DNA from: Cryptomeria japonica
Lineage: Eukaryota > Streptophyta > Pinopsida > Cupressales > Cupressaceae
Reading direction: 5' to 3'
DNA: 64,000 nucleotides
NCBI RefSeq assembly: GCF_030272615.1
Contig: NC_081405.1
Span: forward strand, 648,121,420 to 648,185,419
The position numbers and the translations under genes were made by a program. Below the pieces are notes generated by a model, which did no database searches, was not told the origin of the DNA, and saw nothing but the letters and a program-made list of their open reading frames with translations. Every line of letters begins with the position of its first letter. Position 1 is the first letter of the stretch. Below, in pieces: positions 33,874 to 45,677 of the stretch.

Positions 33874-35544
33874 TGTAGCGCCGTAAATTGTACGCACTTG
33901 CTAGGGTGGTACAATTTCACACCTAGTTTAGCACCTGCCTTAGTGCATTTTACATTTTGCATTGCATTTCTCCTTTAGCACTTAATTAATCAAATTAATT
34001 AGGTCTAAGGTCCTATTTCATCGTCTTCTACATCATAAAGTTGGGCCCTTTCATTGAAGCATGCCCTTTTCATTTTATTCCTCCAATACATCACTCAATC
34101 AAAAACCCTAATTAAGTCCTATTTCGAACTTGGGGGCTTGGTTTCGGGGTCAAAATATCTCAAAATCACCTATAACTTCGGGATTCTCTCTAAAATCATC
34201 ATATCCGACGGCCCTGAAAATTTGGTGAAAAGTTGTCAGGACCGTGGCGCTCGGAGTGCACATGGTCCTGGACATTTTTCCTGAAATTTTAGGAGCACAA
34301 TCCAATCACAAAATAAAGATTAACCCCAAGAAATTGGTGGGATATTCAATCTCTAGGTCGGCCAAAAGACGAAATTATGACCTAGGGTTTCCTACATAAG
34401 AGCTCTCTTTCCTCATTTGATAGGATCCGATTTTTGTTTTCAAGAACCTCATATGCAGCGAAAGAGCAGATCTTTGAAGACTTCAACAACATTCAACATC
34501 CCTCTATCAAGCACTTATCAAATTCATTCATCCACTTAGGGCTTGGAAGGCATTGAAGAACAATAGGAGATTACCAACTGAAGATTGGCTTGTACTCCTC
34601 CCTTGAGGGTTGGGTATGATTTCATGTTGTTTTCATGTCTTTGCATAAAGCTTCAATATATCCTTTATTCATGCTTTAGATCACTTTGCATCTTGATTTA
34701 GAGCATTTACATTGTCATTTACAAGCAATTAGGGTTTACTTTCTAGGTTGCTCTAGTTCACTTTCTTGCATTTTAGGACCTTGCACACACACTAGGTCTG
34801 CACACACAATACATTTTACAAAACAACTTGGCTATTCATGGAGGTGGAAATCACCGAAGTGGGGGTTTGACTAAGGCAAAACCCTATATAGCCGCCCATA
34901 CACCCTTTTCAGATATCAGTGCAGGTTTTGGGACTCGGACGACGCTGCAGGATACAGATCCGGAGAGAACAGGTCGAGATAGCACTCTGCATCAAATTGC
35001 AGAGCAAAAGACTGGGACAGGGGCGTTGGGCGCCCTGGTCCTACCAGGACAGGGGCGCTGGGTGCCCTGGTCCCTGGGACAGAAGTGCTGGGCGCCCTGG
35101 TCCTCCGGATAGACAGCATTTTCGACAGTTTCCGACAGTGTTCCAGAGTGCAAAACAGCAGTTTCCGGTGTAGTTTTTAGGATAGAATCAGGACAGTGGC
35201 GCCCGCGCCCTCGTCCCGAACATTTTCAGTCCAATTTTGACTCCGAGTACACATCTGCATTCTTATTTCATCCTTGTATTTACAGCTGTTCATTGTTTAA
35301 TCTCAATTCTGCAATCTTGTTAGTAGTTCATACTTGCATCTTGGGATTAGGGTTTGAACTTGCATCATTTGATCTTCCAATTTCAACAAGGGAATAGAAA
35401 TCCTAATAGCTATCCCATGGCTCTCTCTTTCACAAAAAGAAGTAGCCAATTGTGTGATATCTCTAGGCTCTTTCGTATTCCGTAATGTGTGTCAAAAGGT
35501 AGGATTAGGGCATGTTAACCTAGTCTCGCTTTTTCCCCTACACA
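33874..35544 (+). mobile_element. Solo LTR (TGTAGCGCC...TACACA) inside element A
   Basis: The 1,671-bp insertion begins TGTAGCGCCGTAAATTG and ends CCCCTACACA, flanked by a perfect duplication GAAGC (33869-33873 and 35545-35549). Removing it with one GAAGC rejoins the gag-protease linker of element A. It has no protein-coding region. Its start and end resemble gypsy-type rather than copia LTRs; strand is not certain. It includes a GC-rich hairpin/minisatellite block near 35014-35220. Confidence 0.85.
35014..35106. repeat. GC-rich minisatellite, about 31-bp unit, three copies
   Basis: GGGACAGGGGCG(T/C)TGGG(C/T) followed by GCCCTGGTCC repeats at about 35014, 35046 and 35076, with a diverged fourth copy at 35191-35220. 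Each unit is quasi-palindromic. It stands out against AT-rich surroundings and resembles motifs in element F LTRs and near 40.25 kb. Confidence 0.75.
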
Positions 35545-38500
35545 GAAGCAAAAGTTGAAGATAAGGATGAATGGGTAATTGATAGTGGATGCTCACATCA
35601 TATGATTGGAGATAAAGGGAAATTTTTGTCCCTGCAAGAATACAATGGTGGTCAGGTCAGATTTGGAGATAAGAAGGCATGTATGATCAAAGGTAGAGAT
35701 ATTATTTCTTTGGATGGCAAGCATAATACTGATAATGTATATTATGTAGAAGGTTTAAAGCATAATCTTTTGAGTCTTCATCAATTGGTTAATAAGGGTT
35801 TCCAACTTCAGTTTAAAGATAGAAAATACAAAATCATTAACAAGACTGGTTTGGAGATTGCAACCAGTATTTAGACAAGAAGTAATATCTTCAACTTGAA
35901 CACTAGTAATAAGACATGCTTAATTGCTCATATTCATGAGAGTTGGTTATGACATAAGAGGTTGCATCATGTTAATTTTGATTGTATTGTTAAGATCAAT
36001 TCAACTAAGGCAGATAGATATATACCTAATATTATGAAGCCTCATAATCCGATATGTAAGGAATGCCAACTAGGTAAGCAAGTTAGAAGTTCTTTTAAGA
36101 GCATACATGATAAATATAATGTACTTGATTTGGTTCAAATTGACTTATGTGGTCTAGCAAGGACTAGAAGCTTTCTAGGTGATAGGTATTTCATGCTGAT
36201 TATTGATGACTATTCTAGAATGATGTGGGTGACTTTTCTAATGGAGAAGTTTGAAGCTTTTGAGAAATTCAAGATTTTTTAAAGTGAAGGTTGAAAGTAA
36301 AACTCAATTGAAAATTAAATGTCTAAGATCAAATCAAGGAGATGAGTTAACTTCTCATGAATTTAACAATTATTGTGAGACAAATGGGATTAGGAGACAA
36401 CTATCTACACCTAGGACTCCTCAGCAACATGGACTAGTGGAAAGAAAGAACAGAACCATTTTGGATGCAACAAGATCTATGATGATCGAAGCCAAATTAC
36501 CTCATCTCTACTGAAGAGAAGTTGTGAGTACAATATTCTAAACATTCAACGGAGTTCAAATCAAAGGTAAAACTGATAAGACCCCTTATGAACTATGGTT
36601 TGGACATACACCTACTGTTAAATATTTTAGAATTTTTGGAAGTAAATGCTATATCCAAAGATATGATTCAATTGGAAATTTTGATCCTAGATGTGATGAA
36701 GGGATATTTCTTGGATACTCAATTCAGAGAAAAGCATATAGATGTTATAATAAAAGATTACAAAAAATTGTTGAGAATGCTAATGTCAAAGTGGATGAGT
36801 AGTACAAAAATCATTCTATATCATATGACAGGGAACCGGTAGTGGAAATCATCATAACTGAACTGACAATGCCTCAACTAGTACAGGAAGCTGAGATAGT
36901 TACACCAGCATAATCAAAAAATTCAACTATGACTAATGATCAGATAAGTGAACCTGAAGTTCAAAAGACACCAAGGTATGTAAGATTAAATCATTCTGAT
37001 GATCAAATCATTGGAGATAATAACAACGAAGTTATGACTAGAAGGAAACTGGCTAATGAAGAGGTATGTCTTATTTCACAAATTGAACTAGCAACTGTTA
37101 TTGAAGCTTGTAAGGATAAACATTGGTTAAAGGCTATGGAAGATGAATTAGATTAGATAGAGAAGAATGAAACTTGGACTTTAGTTCCCTAGCCTAAAAG
37201 TAAGAATGTTATTGGAACTAAATGGGTTTTTTAGGAATAAACTAAATGAGGATGGTCAAGTTGTAAGAAACAAGGTTAGATTAGTTTGTAAAGGACATTC
37301 TCAAATGGAAGGAATTGATTATGGTGACATTTGCACCTATAGCTAGAATTGAAATTGTTAGACTATTTCTTGCCTATGCAGCTTATAAGAACTATAAGGT
37401 TTATCAAATGGGTGTTGAATGTGCATTTTTGAATGGTGAGCTTGAGGAAGAAGTATACATTGAGCAGCCTGATGGATTTTTGCTGACACATGATAAAGAT
37501 ATGGTTTGCACATTGAAGAAATCTTTATATGGTTTGAAACAAGCTCCTAGAGATTGGTATGCAAGGTTGGATAAATATCTTTTGAACCTTGGTTTTACTA
37601 AAGGCAGTGTTGATAGTGATTTATATTATAAGATCACTAATGATGATATTTTGATTATTGAAGTATTTATTGATGATATCATTTTTGGAGGAGAAGATAA
37701 ACTGTTCATGGAATTTGCTAACAACATGAAGAATGAATTTGACATGTCCATGATTGGTGAGATGAAATTTTTCTTAGGTTTGCAGATTACTCAAACTAAC
37801 AAAGGAATTTTTATCTATCAAACTAAGTATCTGAGGTAATTGTTGAAAAAGTTTTCTATGGATAATTCCAAACTGGTAAGTACTCCTATGGTGACAAGTG
37901 AGAAATTATCTATCAAGAATACTTCTACACCAGTAAATCCAACAAGGTATAAGTCTATGATTGGTGGTCTGTTATATCTAACTTAGACTAGACTTGATAT
38001 TATGAATGCAATAAGTATTGTTTCAAGATATCAAAGTAATCCTAAAGAAAATCATGAATGTGTAGTAAAGAGAATATTCTGGTATTTGCAAGGAACAACA
38101 AAATATGGCCTATGGCATTCCAAAAATGATGATTTCACTTTATGTGCATATACTGACTCAGATTGGGCAGGTGATACTGATGAAAGGAAGAGCACTTCTA
38201 GTGGAGCTTTCTTTCTTGAAATAAATTAGTTTCATGGATCAACAAAAAATAGTCATGCATTTCTTTATCTACTACAGAAGTTGAGTATGTTGTAGCAACA
38301 ACTAATTGCACTCAAGTCTTGTGGATGAAGCAAATGTTGAAGGATATCAGGGTAAATTGTAGTGAACCAATAGTTATCTACTATGATAACTTTGCAGCTA
38401 TTGACATGTATAAAAATATGGTATTTCACTCTAATACTAAGCATATATCAATAAAGTACAACTTTCTAAAGGACAAGTAGAAGAAAAGGAAATCAAATTG

Positions 38501-38627
38501 GTTTATGTGAGAACTAAAGAATAGATTGCAGATATATTCACTAAATCATTGTCTAAGGAATCATTTGAGTATTTGAGAGATAGGTTAGGGGTTTCTGCCT
38601 CTTCAACAGAGACTTGATTGATGCACT
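35545..38627 (+). pseudogene. pol: Element A protease-integrase-RT-RNase H region, broken
   Basis: Enzymatic half of the copia polyprotein. Protease: WVIDSGCSHHM near 35575-35610. Integrase: HHCC remnants (HKRLHHVNFDC, CKECQLGKQ, 35950-36080), then DLCG, LIIDDYSRM and QQHGLVERKNRT (about 36190-36450). The reverse transcriptase part is YIEQPDGF, KKSLYGLKQAPRDWY and VFIDDIIFGG (about 37455-37690); RNase H is AYTDSDWAGD and STTEVEYVVA (about 38145-38300), ending at the TGA of 38625-38627. Frameshifts near 36280, 37230, 37320 and 38227 and many stops disable it. The reverse transcriptase core is the best preserved part. Compared with B, where a stop replaces it, A keeps CAG at the integrase QQ motif (36421). 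Confidence 0.85.
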
Positions 38628-38770
38628 TTTGTCACCAGTCCAACATGCATTATCAGAAATATTATTCATTCTGGCACTGATGAGTGGTGCTACTACTCAG
38701 GAGGAGGAGTCAGCATTGAGGTTTACATTATTCCTTTGATATTTTTGTTATAATTTTGGCATTGATGTCA

Positions 38771-38965
38771 AAGGGGGAGAGATATTGATGTGAAAATAAA
38801 GAAAAAGGAGTTGTGTACATTAGGGGGAGGGATTTATTCATAACTTTACAGAGATATCATTCACATAGATTGTTGGTTGTCTTCTAAGAGAGGGATTGTT
38901 TGTCACTTCTTGGTACTTAGATGTTTTTCACATCTAGTGTTTCCATCAATGCCAAAGGGGGAGAT
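38771..38965 (+). other. Three purine tracts ending at the element A polypurine tract
   Basis: AAGGGGGAGAG (38771-38781), TAGGGGGAGGG (38821-38831) and AAAGGGGGAGAT (38954-38965), the last adjoining the LTR. The first follows ATTGATGTCA and the last follows CATCAATGCC. The layout is shared with N1 and B. Confidence 0.8.
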
Positions 38966-39813
38966 TGTTGGAATTATGGAGGAATTTATTATGTGTTGCA
39001 TTGATGTTTTGTCATTGATGTCAACACTAGATATTATGGATGGTTACCGACAAATAGGTTTTGGTTACCGACATAAGAGATTATTTGTTGGACACATCTG
39101 ACATGTTTTGGATCTATGGAATGTGATTGGTTACATGTGATACGTGCTTCTAGACCATGTTTTGGTCAGTTGGTATTGGCTTGGTATTGGATACTATCAT
39201 ACACTCTTGTAAACCCTTACCGGAATTGGTTTAAGGATTTACCGATAGAGCTTTCACTGAGGAATCATGATAGGATGCATAAGTGTTGTTGGTGCGACTT
39301 CTCGACGGATTTCAGGATGCTGAAGATGTTCCTTGATCATGCTTCAACTACTTGAAGACATTGCTTTAGTGTGGTGGACCAAGAATAAGTCCAGTACCTA
39401 TCTATGTTATGGACCGATATCATGATAATGTGTACTCTACATGTTACCGGGATGTTTCAGGAGGATTTATGGATTTGTTTTGGTCTTAATCTGACATGGC
39501 ATATCATTGTAATATGGAATTATGTAATGATATTATTGTAATATCTTTTAGATGGCTGACCTAATTGGTTTAGGTCTTAGGGCTAGTATAAATGAATGTA
39601 AGATTTCATTGTAGATCATGGTGTGGTGTAGAAATAAAAAGTGTATCATGGTCATGAATTATAATATCATATGTGAAGGATTAGATCAATCATAGGTGAT
39701 CGAATTGGGATTAAAGAAGAGCTCAAAGGCCTCCAGTATTGAGCTTAATTGGGACTATAATCAGGCATGGTAGGTGCTATCTCTGGCAGTTCACTTTATC
39801 GGATTGTTGTCCA
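38966..39813 (+). repeat. 3' LTR of element A, truncated
   Basis: It begins TGTTGGAATTATGG, follows the left LTR through TATAAAT (39587-39593) to GGATTGTTGTCCA, and then stops where TGTTAGAGTAATGG begins. About 430 bases of U5 side are missing. Confidence 0.8.
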
Positions 39814-41604
39814 TGTTAGAGTAATGGGGTCTTTACTTGATTAATTAAACGATATTTGTTTAATTAATTAAGTTCCCCTTTATCTCTTTTACACTTAAGC
39901 TAACATTAGGTGCATAATAATTAATTCTTTTATTAATTATTATGTGCAAGCCTAGGGTTTTCCCTTTTGGGGTTTCTTGACCTATTAGAGGTTGAATTAT
40001 TTCTTTTGTATTATAATTCTATTACACATTTTTTTGAATACATAGCTCTCATATTCTTGAGCATTTTTCCCGTGTTTATGTTTTTCTCTGTTGCTTCCTT
40101 GATTCTCCTTGTAACAGGTTTATTCTGTTGAGCCACTTTCATACTTTTGACTTTCAATTGACAAAGGTTCAAATTTTCAATAGGTAGGAAAGTCTGATTA
40201 TACATGAGCTCCCAACAAGGCATCATGGTCCCAATTAGGTGCCATGGTCCCACTTTGGTGCCCTAGTCCTCCCAGGGCACCATGGTCTAACTAGGGTGTC
40301 CTATGCTAGAATTTCGGAGGAATTGATTATGTGTTGCATTGATATCAACACTAGCTTGTTTAGTTGTCAATCAGGTTTCGGTAGAGTTGTTGGACTTTGA
40401 TGATGATAATAATATTTGTCTCAGGTTTCTCTGATTGGTGGAAGTGGTTTGGTTTGGTTATTCATGTTATTCAAATGCGTGTCACATTCAGTTGGTTTAG
40501 GATTTGGTAATCCGAAAGCTATCATATGTTCTAGTAAGCCTTTTGGTTACTGATAAGGGTTCTACCGATAGAGCTTTGTGGAAGATATTTTGATGGACTC
40601 GATAAGTGGTGTTGCTACAAATTCTATAAGGTTTTCAGGATGTTGATGGTTATCTTGTTCTTGTTCTAGTTGATCAGTGGTGTTGCATTTGATTTATGGT
40701 AACCTATTTTAGGTCCGGACTTAATGCTATTATGTCAGGTTATAGACCAATTTATGTAACGTGATGGTGGATGCTCCCAATGCATTACTGGTTGGATTTA
40801 TTGTTTGGTTAATGTTGTTTTGGTCTTAGGCCGACTTGAATTATCATTGATTTGTGGGTTTATGTAATGGATTGAAAGTATTATCTCTTAGGTGGCTGAC
40901 CTAATTGTTTAGGTCCTAGATTGGTATAAATATGGTATACTATCTCTTTGTAGATGATAGGATAACGGTCAAGGATGGTTATGCAATTATCTGTGTATGA
41001 ATAAAGTTGTAATCATAGGCAGAGGATTTGGTCAATCATAGGTAATTGAATTGGGTTTGTGAAAGAGGTTTAAGACCTTTGGTATTAAGCTTAACCAGAA
41101 ATGTACTCAGGCATAGGAGATGTTGTTCTAGCAGTTCAATCTTCATTCTAGATTGTAGCCTAAAGTTTTCTATAGTCAGTGAGGCTCCTTTTGTGATGAG
41201 AAGTGCATTCTAGGTTGTTGGCCTTCTTGCATGTGCAGACCCCTTATTGTAATATTTATTTATCTATTCATAGATAGATATTGTGGGTCTCAAATCCCAC
41301 CGTGCTTTTTCCTCATTGAGGTCTTTCACATATAAATCTATGGTGCTATAGTGTTCATCTTTTTGGTTGCATTATTACTTATTATTATCTTCTTTTATGT
41401 TTACCATTTGCTCAATTATTGTGTTAATAAGGTTAAAATTAATCATTCTGATAGAACACTAATTCACCCCCCCTCTCTCAATGTTCTTGGATCCCAACAT
41501 CCTAGTCCTCCCAGAGCACCTTGGTCCTTCTTTGGCACTTTGGTCCCTGAAAAGGGTGACCAAGGATGGTCAAATGATTAGGCTTTTAGTGTTGAGTTGA
41601 TTGA
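39814..41604. mobile_element. LTR-like patch X between elements A and B
   Basis: It starts TGTTAGAGTAATGGGG abruptly inside the element A LTR, so 39814 looks like a retroelement border. It carries two AT-rich hairpins (39835-39873 and 39911-39947) and GC-rich GGTGCC/GGGCACC repeats (about 40230-40300, continued at 41500-41555). A solo LTR (40304-41499) sits inside it. The right border, where the element B LTR tail begins near 41605, shows no clear CA end or duplication, so X may be truncated. No protein-coding sequence is seen. Confidence 0.45.
40304..41499 (+). mobile_element. Solo LTR of an element A-related family
   Basis: The 1,196-bp LTR is flanked by a perfect TCCTA duplication (40299-40303 and 41500-41504). 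The start TGCTAGAATTTCGG is a slightly changed TGTTGGAATT..., and the end is TGGATCCCAACA. It contains TATAAAT at 40925-40931, the U5 module (ATCCCACCGTGCTTTTTCC) and a CCCCCCC run. No internal region is present. Confidence 0.8.
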
Positions 41605-41797
41605 TTGGATGACTTTGTGTTTATGTGTCATGCATTAATCTGCATCAGTATAACAATTAACTATTAAAACTATCTACCAACATACTTAACTATTTTACCG
41701 GTATTAAGCTTTACGTTGGTTAATTTTTTTTTGGTTTGAATTTATTAGACAACTCATTCACCCCCCCCCCCCTCTCAGTTATCTCTAGGACCTAACA
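41605..41797 (+). repeat. 5' LTR of element B, only the last ~190 bp
   Basis: It matches the last part of 62503-63565 from GGATGACNTTGTGTTTATG to the long C-run and ends GGACCTAACA. The upstream LTR is lost at the boundary with patch X. Confidence 0.75.
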
Positions 41798-41799
41798 AT

Positions 41800-41811
41800 T
41801 GGTATCAGAGC
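41800..41811 (+). other. Primer-binding site of element B
   Basis: TGGTATCAGAGC, two bases after the LTR end, is the canonical initiator-Met tRNA site. Confidence 0.85.
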
Positions 41812-41853
41812 TTAGTCCTCTTTTGTAGAAGTTTAACAACTTGAGGAGATACA

Positions 41854-44144
41854 ATGTCTACTAACTATTTTAGGAAGGACAGTCCTAAACTTGATTGAAC
41901 CAACTATGGAATATGGAAGATCAGGATGGAGACACATCTAAATTTCATTGGAAAAGACATCTAGGAAGTTACAAACAAAGGTTATACTGCTACTATACCA
42001 GGTTAGCCCAGTCTAGCTAACTTGACAAAAGATGAAGAAAATGATTGCAAAGTAAGAGAAGCACTAAGAGAAGCACTTTTGAGTGTATTATCAAATCAAA
42101 AAATCATGGGACTATCAGATAGGTCTACTACTAAAGCTATTTGGGATCATTTGGAAACACTAAATGAAGGAGATTCTACAGTCAAAATTGCAAAACTTGA
42201 AATCTTTCGGGTCAGGTATGAACATCTGAAAATCGAAGAAGATGAAAGGATTTATGCTTTTACGGAAAGAGTAAATGAAATTGTTTTGGGTATTAAATGT
42301 TGTGGAGGAAACTTAATTGAGGATGAAATTGTTTCAAAAGTTTTAAGAGGATTGCCACTGGCATATAAAATGAAGGTTACTGCTATAAATGAGTTGAGAA
42401 CAATGCCTAATGCATCAGTAACTAGGGATACATTGATTGGGAAACTTTCAGCTTTTGAAATTGAAGAATTTGGTCCTATTGCTACTATAAAGATAGATTT
42501 AGCCTTTAAAGCATCAACATCATCTGCTCCATCATTTGACAAATCTGATTGGAAAGCCTTTTATGCAAGAGAAATTGAAGAAAGCGGGAAAGAAAATGAA
42601 GAACTTGAAGAACTTGAAGCACTATTTGCATGGAAAATGCCTAAAGGTCCAATTGGAAGTAAGTATGAAGGTAAAGAACCCTTTAAATGTTTTAACTACA
42701 ATAAGATTGGTCATATGGCTTTGAGATGCCCTAATAGACATGCTAGACTAAGAGAAGAAGATAGAAGAACATAAAAGCCTAATCTTGAATATCAGAGATA
42801 TAGATTTAAGAAGAACAAAGACAAATCTTGTTACATTGCTGATGAAGGTGTGACTGATGATTCTGATGAGTATCTGACAGAGAATGGATGGGTTTTTGTT
42901 GCTATAACAGAAGATCAACCGACACCTACTGCTCAACCAATAGAACAAGCCCTAGCAGCTAAAGTTGAAGTAAAGGATAAATGGATCATTGACTCAGGAT
43001 GCTCACATCATATGATAGGAGACAAAGGTAAATTCTTGAACTTTCAAGAATACAATGGAGGTTTAGTAAGATTTGGAGATGACAAAGCCTATTCAATCAA
43101 AGGTAAGGGTGTAATATCTCTTAATGGTAAGCATAACACTGACAATGTTTACTATGTTGAAGGATTAAAGCATAATCTTTTAAGTGTTGGTCAATTAGTT
43201 GAGAAAGGATATCAGTTACAATTCAAAAATGGAAAATGCAAAATCATGAATAGAATTGGTTTGGAAATTGCAACCGGTAATCAGACTAGAGGTAATATCT
43301 TTCATTTGAATAACAATGAAAAGACATGCTTGATTGCACATATAGATGAAAGTTGGTAATGGCATAAGAGACTCTGTCATGTAAACTTTGATTGCATGGT
43401 AAAGATCAGTACTACTAAGGCAGTTAGAGATTTACCTAAAATTGTCAAACCTCAGAATACAGTATGTAAGGAATGTCAATTTGGAAAACAAGTTAGAGCT
43501 AGTTTCAAAAGTATTCCAGAAAAATCCAATAATGCTCTTGATTTGATTCACACTAATTTATGTGGTATAACTAGAACTAAAAGCTTACAAGGTGATAGAT
43601 ATTTCATGCTAATCATTGATGACTATTCTAGAATGTGTTGGGTTACTTTTCTCAGAGAAAAATCATAAGCACTTGGAAAGTTCAAACTGTTCAAAGCAAT
43701 GGTTGAAAATAAAACCGGTAAGAAAATCAAATTCTTAAGATTAGATCAAGGAGGAGAATTCACATCTAAGGACTTTAATACATTCTGTGAAGTGAATGGA
43801 ATCAGAAGACAACTATTAGCACCTTGGACACCATAGCAAAATGGAGTTGTTGAAAGGAAAAATAGAACTATCTTGGATGTAGCAAGAAGTATGTTATCAG
43901 AAGCAAATTTACCACGTGTATTGGAGAGAAGTAGTTAGTACAGTGGTCTATACATTCAACAAAGTTCACATCAAAGGTGAAACTGGTAAGACCCCTCATG
44001 AACTATGGTTTGGTAATACTCCTACTCTTAAGTATTTCAAAATTTTCGGAACTAAATGTTATATCAGAAGAGATGAGTATATTGGCAAATTTGATCCTAG
44101 AAGTGATGAAGGAATATTTCTTGGCTATCCATCTAAGAGCAAGG
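41854..44144 (+). pseudogene. gag-pol: Element B gag-protease-integrase, one frameshift and several stops
   Basis: The ATG at 41854 opens MSTNYFRKDSPKLD. Gag (to about 42775) has a UBN2-like body with VNEIVLGIKCCGG and a knuckle with its second Cys changed (CFNYNKIGHMALRC, about 42690-42730). The acidic linker leads to the protease, WIIDSGCSHHM (about 42983-43015). Integrase shows HKRLCHVNFDC and CKECQFGKQ for HHCC, then LIIDDYSRM, RLDQGGEF and a TAG at 43833-43835 just before QNGVVERKNRT. A one-base change near 43912 shifts the frame. The rest reads to GIFLGYPSKSK, where N2 is inserted. It is closely similar to element A. Confidence 0.88.
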
Positions 44145-45336
44145 TGTTAGGCCCAATATGGAAAGCTAATGTACTGAGAGGGGAGGGGTGAATCAGTACT
44201 TAAAATCCTTTTATCAACAATATTTTTGCTGTTACGTATAAACCAAAAACTGTTGCAACATAACATAAAGCTAAAACAAATAAATAACAATCATACATGA
44301 TTCACTCCATAACACATATATTTTGGTTACGTAGAAACTCTTGGTTAGAGAGAAAAACTATGGTGGAGATAGCACCCACAACTTCACTACTGCAATAATA
44401 AAGGTTGCTCGGTTAGAGCTACATGTTCAGCTATTTCTGATAGCTTACCTTGTTAGGAGTATCAAGATCTGTTAGATCTACCTTGCTAAAGGATTTTACA
44501 ACACTTAAACTAAATGTTGCACCTGGTTAGAGGCTTTACAATTTATAGACTTAGTTAGAGTCTTTTACCCTGTTAAAGGTTTCTCTTACAACTTCAAAAT
44601 ATTTCAATAAAATCTTTACAAATATCTACAACTTTACATCTGGAATGTTATAGCAGATTCTATGTGCTCAAAATAAGATTACCTTGCTTATAGCATACCT
44701 CGGTAACCCATAAAGTAACTTGGTAAACCCTTCTATTTACTCTGTTCTTTGACTATTCTCTAAAATCCTTCTCGGTGACCTTTGTGTCTCTATAACAATC
44801 ATAACACTTAGTTCTTCCTTATGTATCACACATGTCTTGCTTCATACACCTCTCTATATCTCTATCTATCACCCTTTTATCCTTAATCCATGCTGTATAA
44901 ATAGATCTCTTATGTTGGTGATCTGATTCATTGCTTCGATCTTACAAACATGATTTATCGAATGAATAACTATATAAAATATTTCATTGGTTAGATGACC
45001 TCAAAATCATACACAATCTTTAAGTACAATTTCCAATGTGATAACGGTTTTATGTTCCTCGATCTTGTAACATGTTTTCCCATGTGTGTCTAGATTCAAT
45101 GACTCTGGTAACATGTTTCACTCGGTGTATATCAACTTGGTGTATCATTATTTCTTCTTGGTAGACATGGAATGATACTTGGTAGACAGCTTGGTACATA
45201 CTGGGCTCTGTGACTACTTTCTTCTATAACTGACTGTTCTGTGCATACCGACTGAATGTTTCGATAGTAGTAACTGACTAGAGTATATAGAATGACATTG
45301 GATATAAAACTAATGGCAACTTGATAAGTAGTAACA
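44145..45336 (-). repeat. 3' LTR of N2-outer
   Basis: The 1,192-bp plus-strand copy starts TGTTAGGCCCAATATGG and ends GATAAGTAGTAACA. The minus-strand polypurine tract (AAAAGGGGAGAT) is at 45337-45348. Further purine tracts (minus strand) lie near 45474, 45604 and 45650-45660, recalling the arrays in A, B and N1. Confidence 0.9.
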
Positions 45337-45677
45337 ATCTCCCCTTTTGATATTAGTTGAGATGTTTGACAAAACTACTTTCAAGTCATAACTCAAAAAT
45401 CTATATACTTACAAAATTTGAATAAACAAACAGTCTATACATTAGTCAATGAAATAGTATATTTAGATATACTCCCCTTATCAATATACTGTACAAAACT
45501 CTGATTTTGCATGCTTGGTGATCAATGCTCTGTGATAACTGTTCGGTTCACTGCTCTGTTCTCTATTCCAAATTGACTCTGACTCTATTTTGCTCAGTAT
45601 ATACTCCCCTTGTATACTACATTCCCCTGTATACTTTGATATGATACTCACTCCCCCTTTTTGACAAACATCAAAAC

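Larger units (their letters stand above)
31387..39813 (+). mobile_element. Element A: SIRE-like copia element, right LTR truncated
   Basis: The left LTR (31387-32673), an exact primer site, gag, protease, integrase, reverse transcriptase and RNase H lie in copia order, followed by a three-tract purine array. The right LTR (38966-39813) stops short where another LTR-like sequence begins. A 1,671-bp solo LTR (33874-35544) splits gag from protease. Reverse-transcriptase wording (DDILI.EVFIDDIIFG, MSMIGEMKFFLGLQI) is typical of the SIRE/Maximus side of copia. There is no envelope-like ORF between pol and the LTR. Confidence 0.85.
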
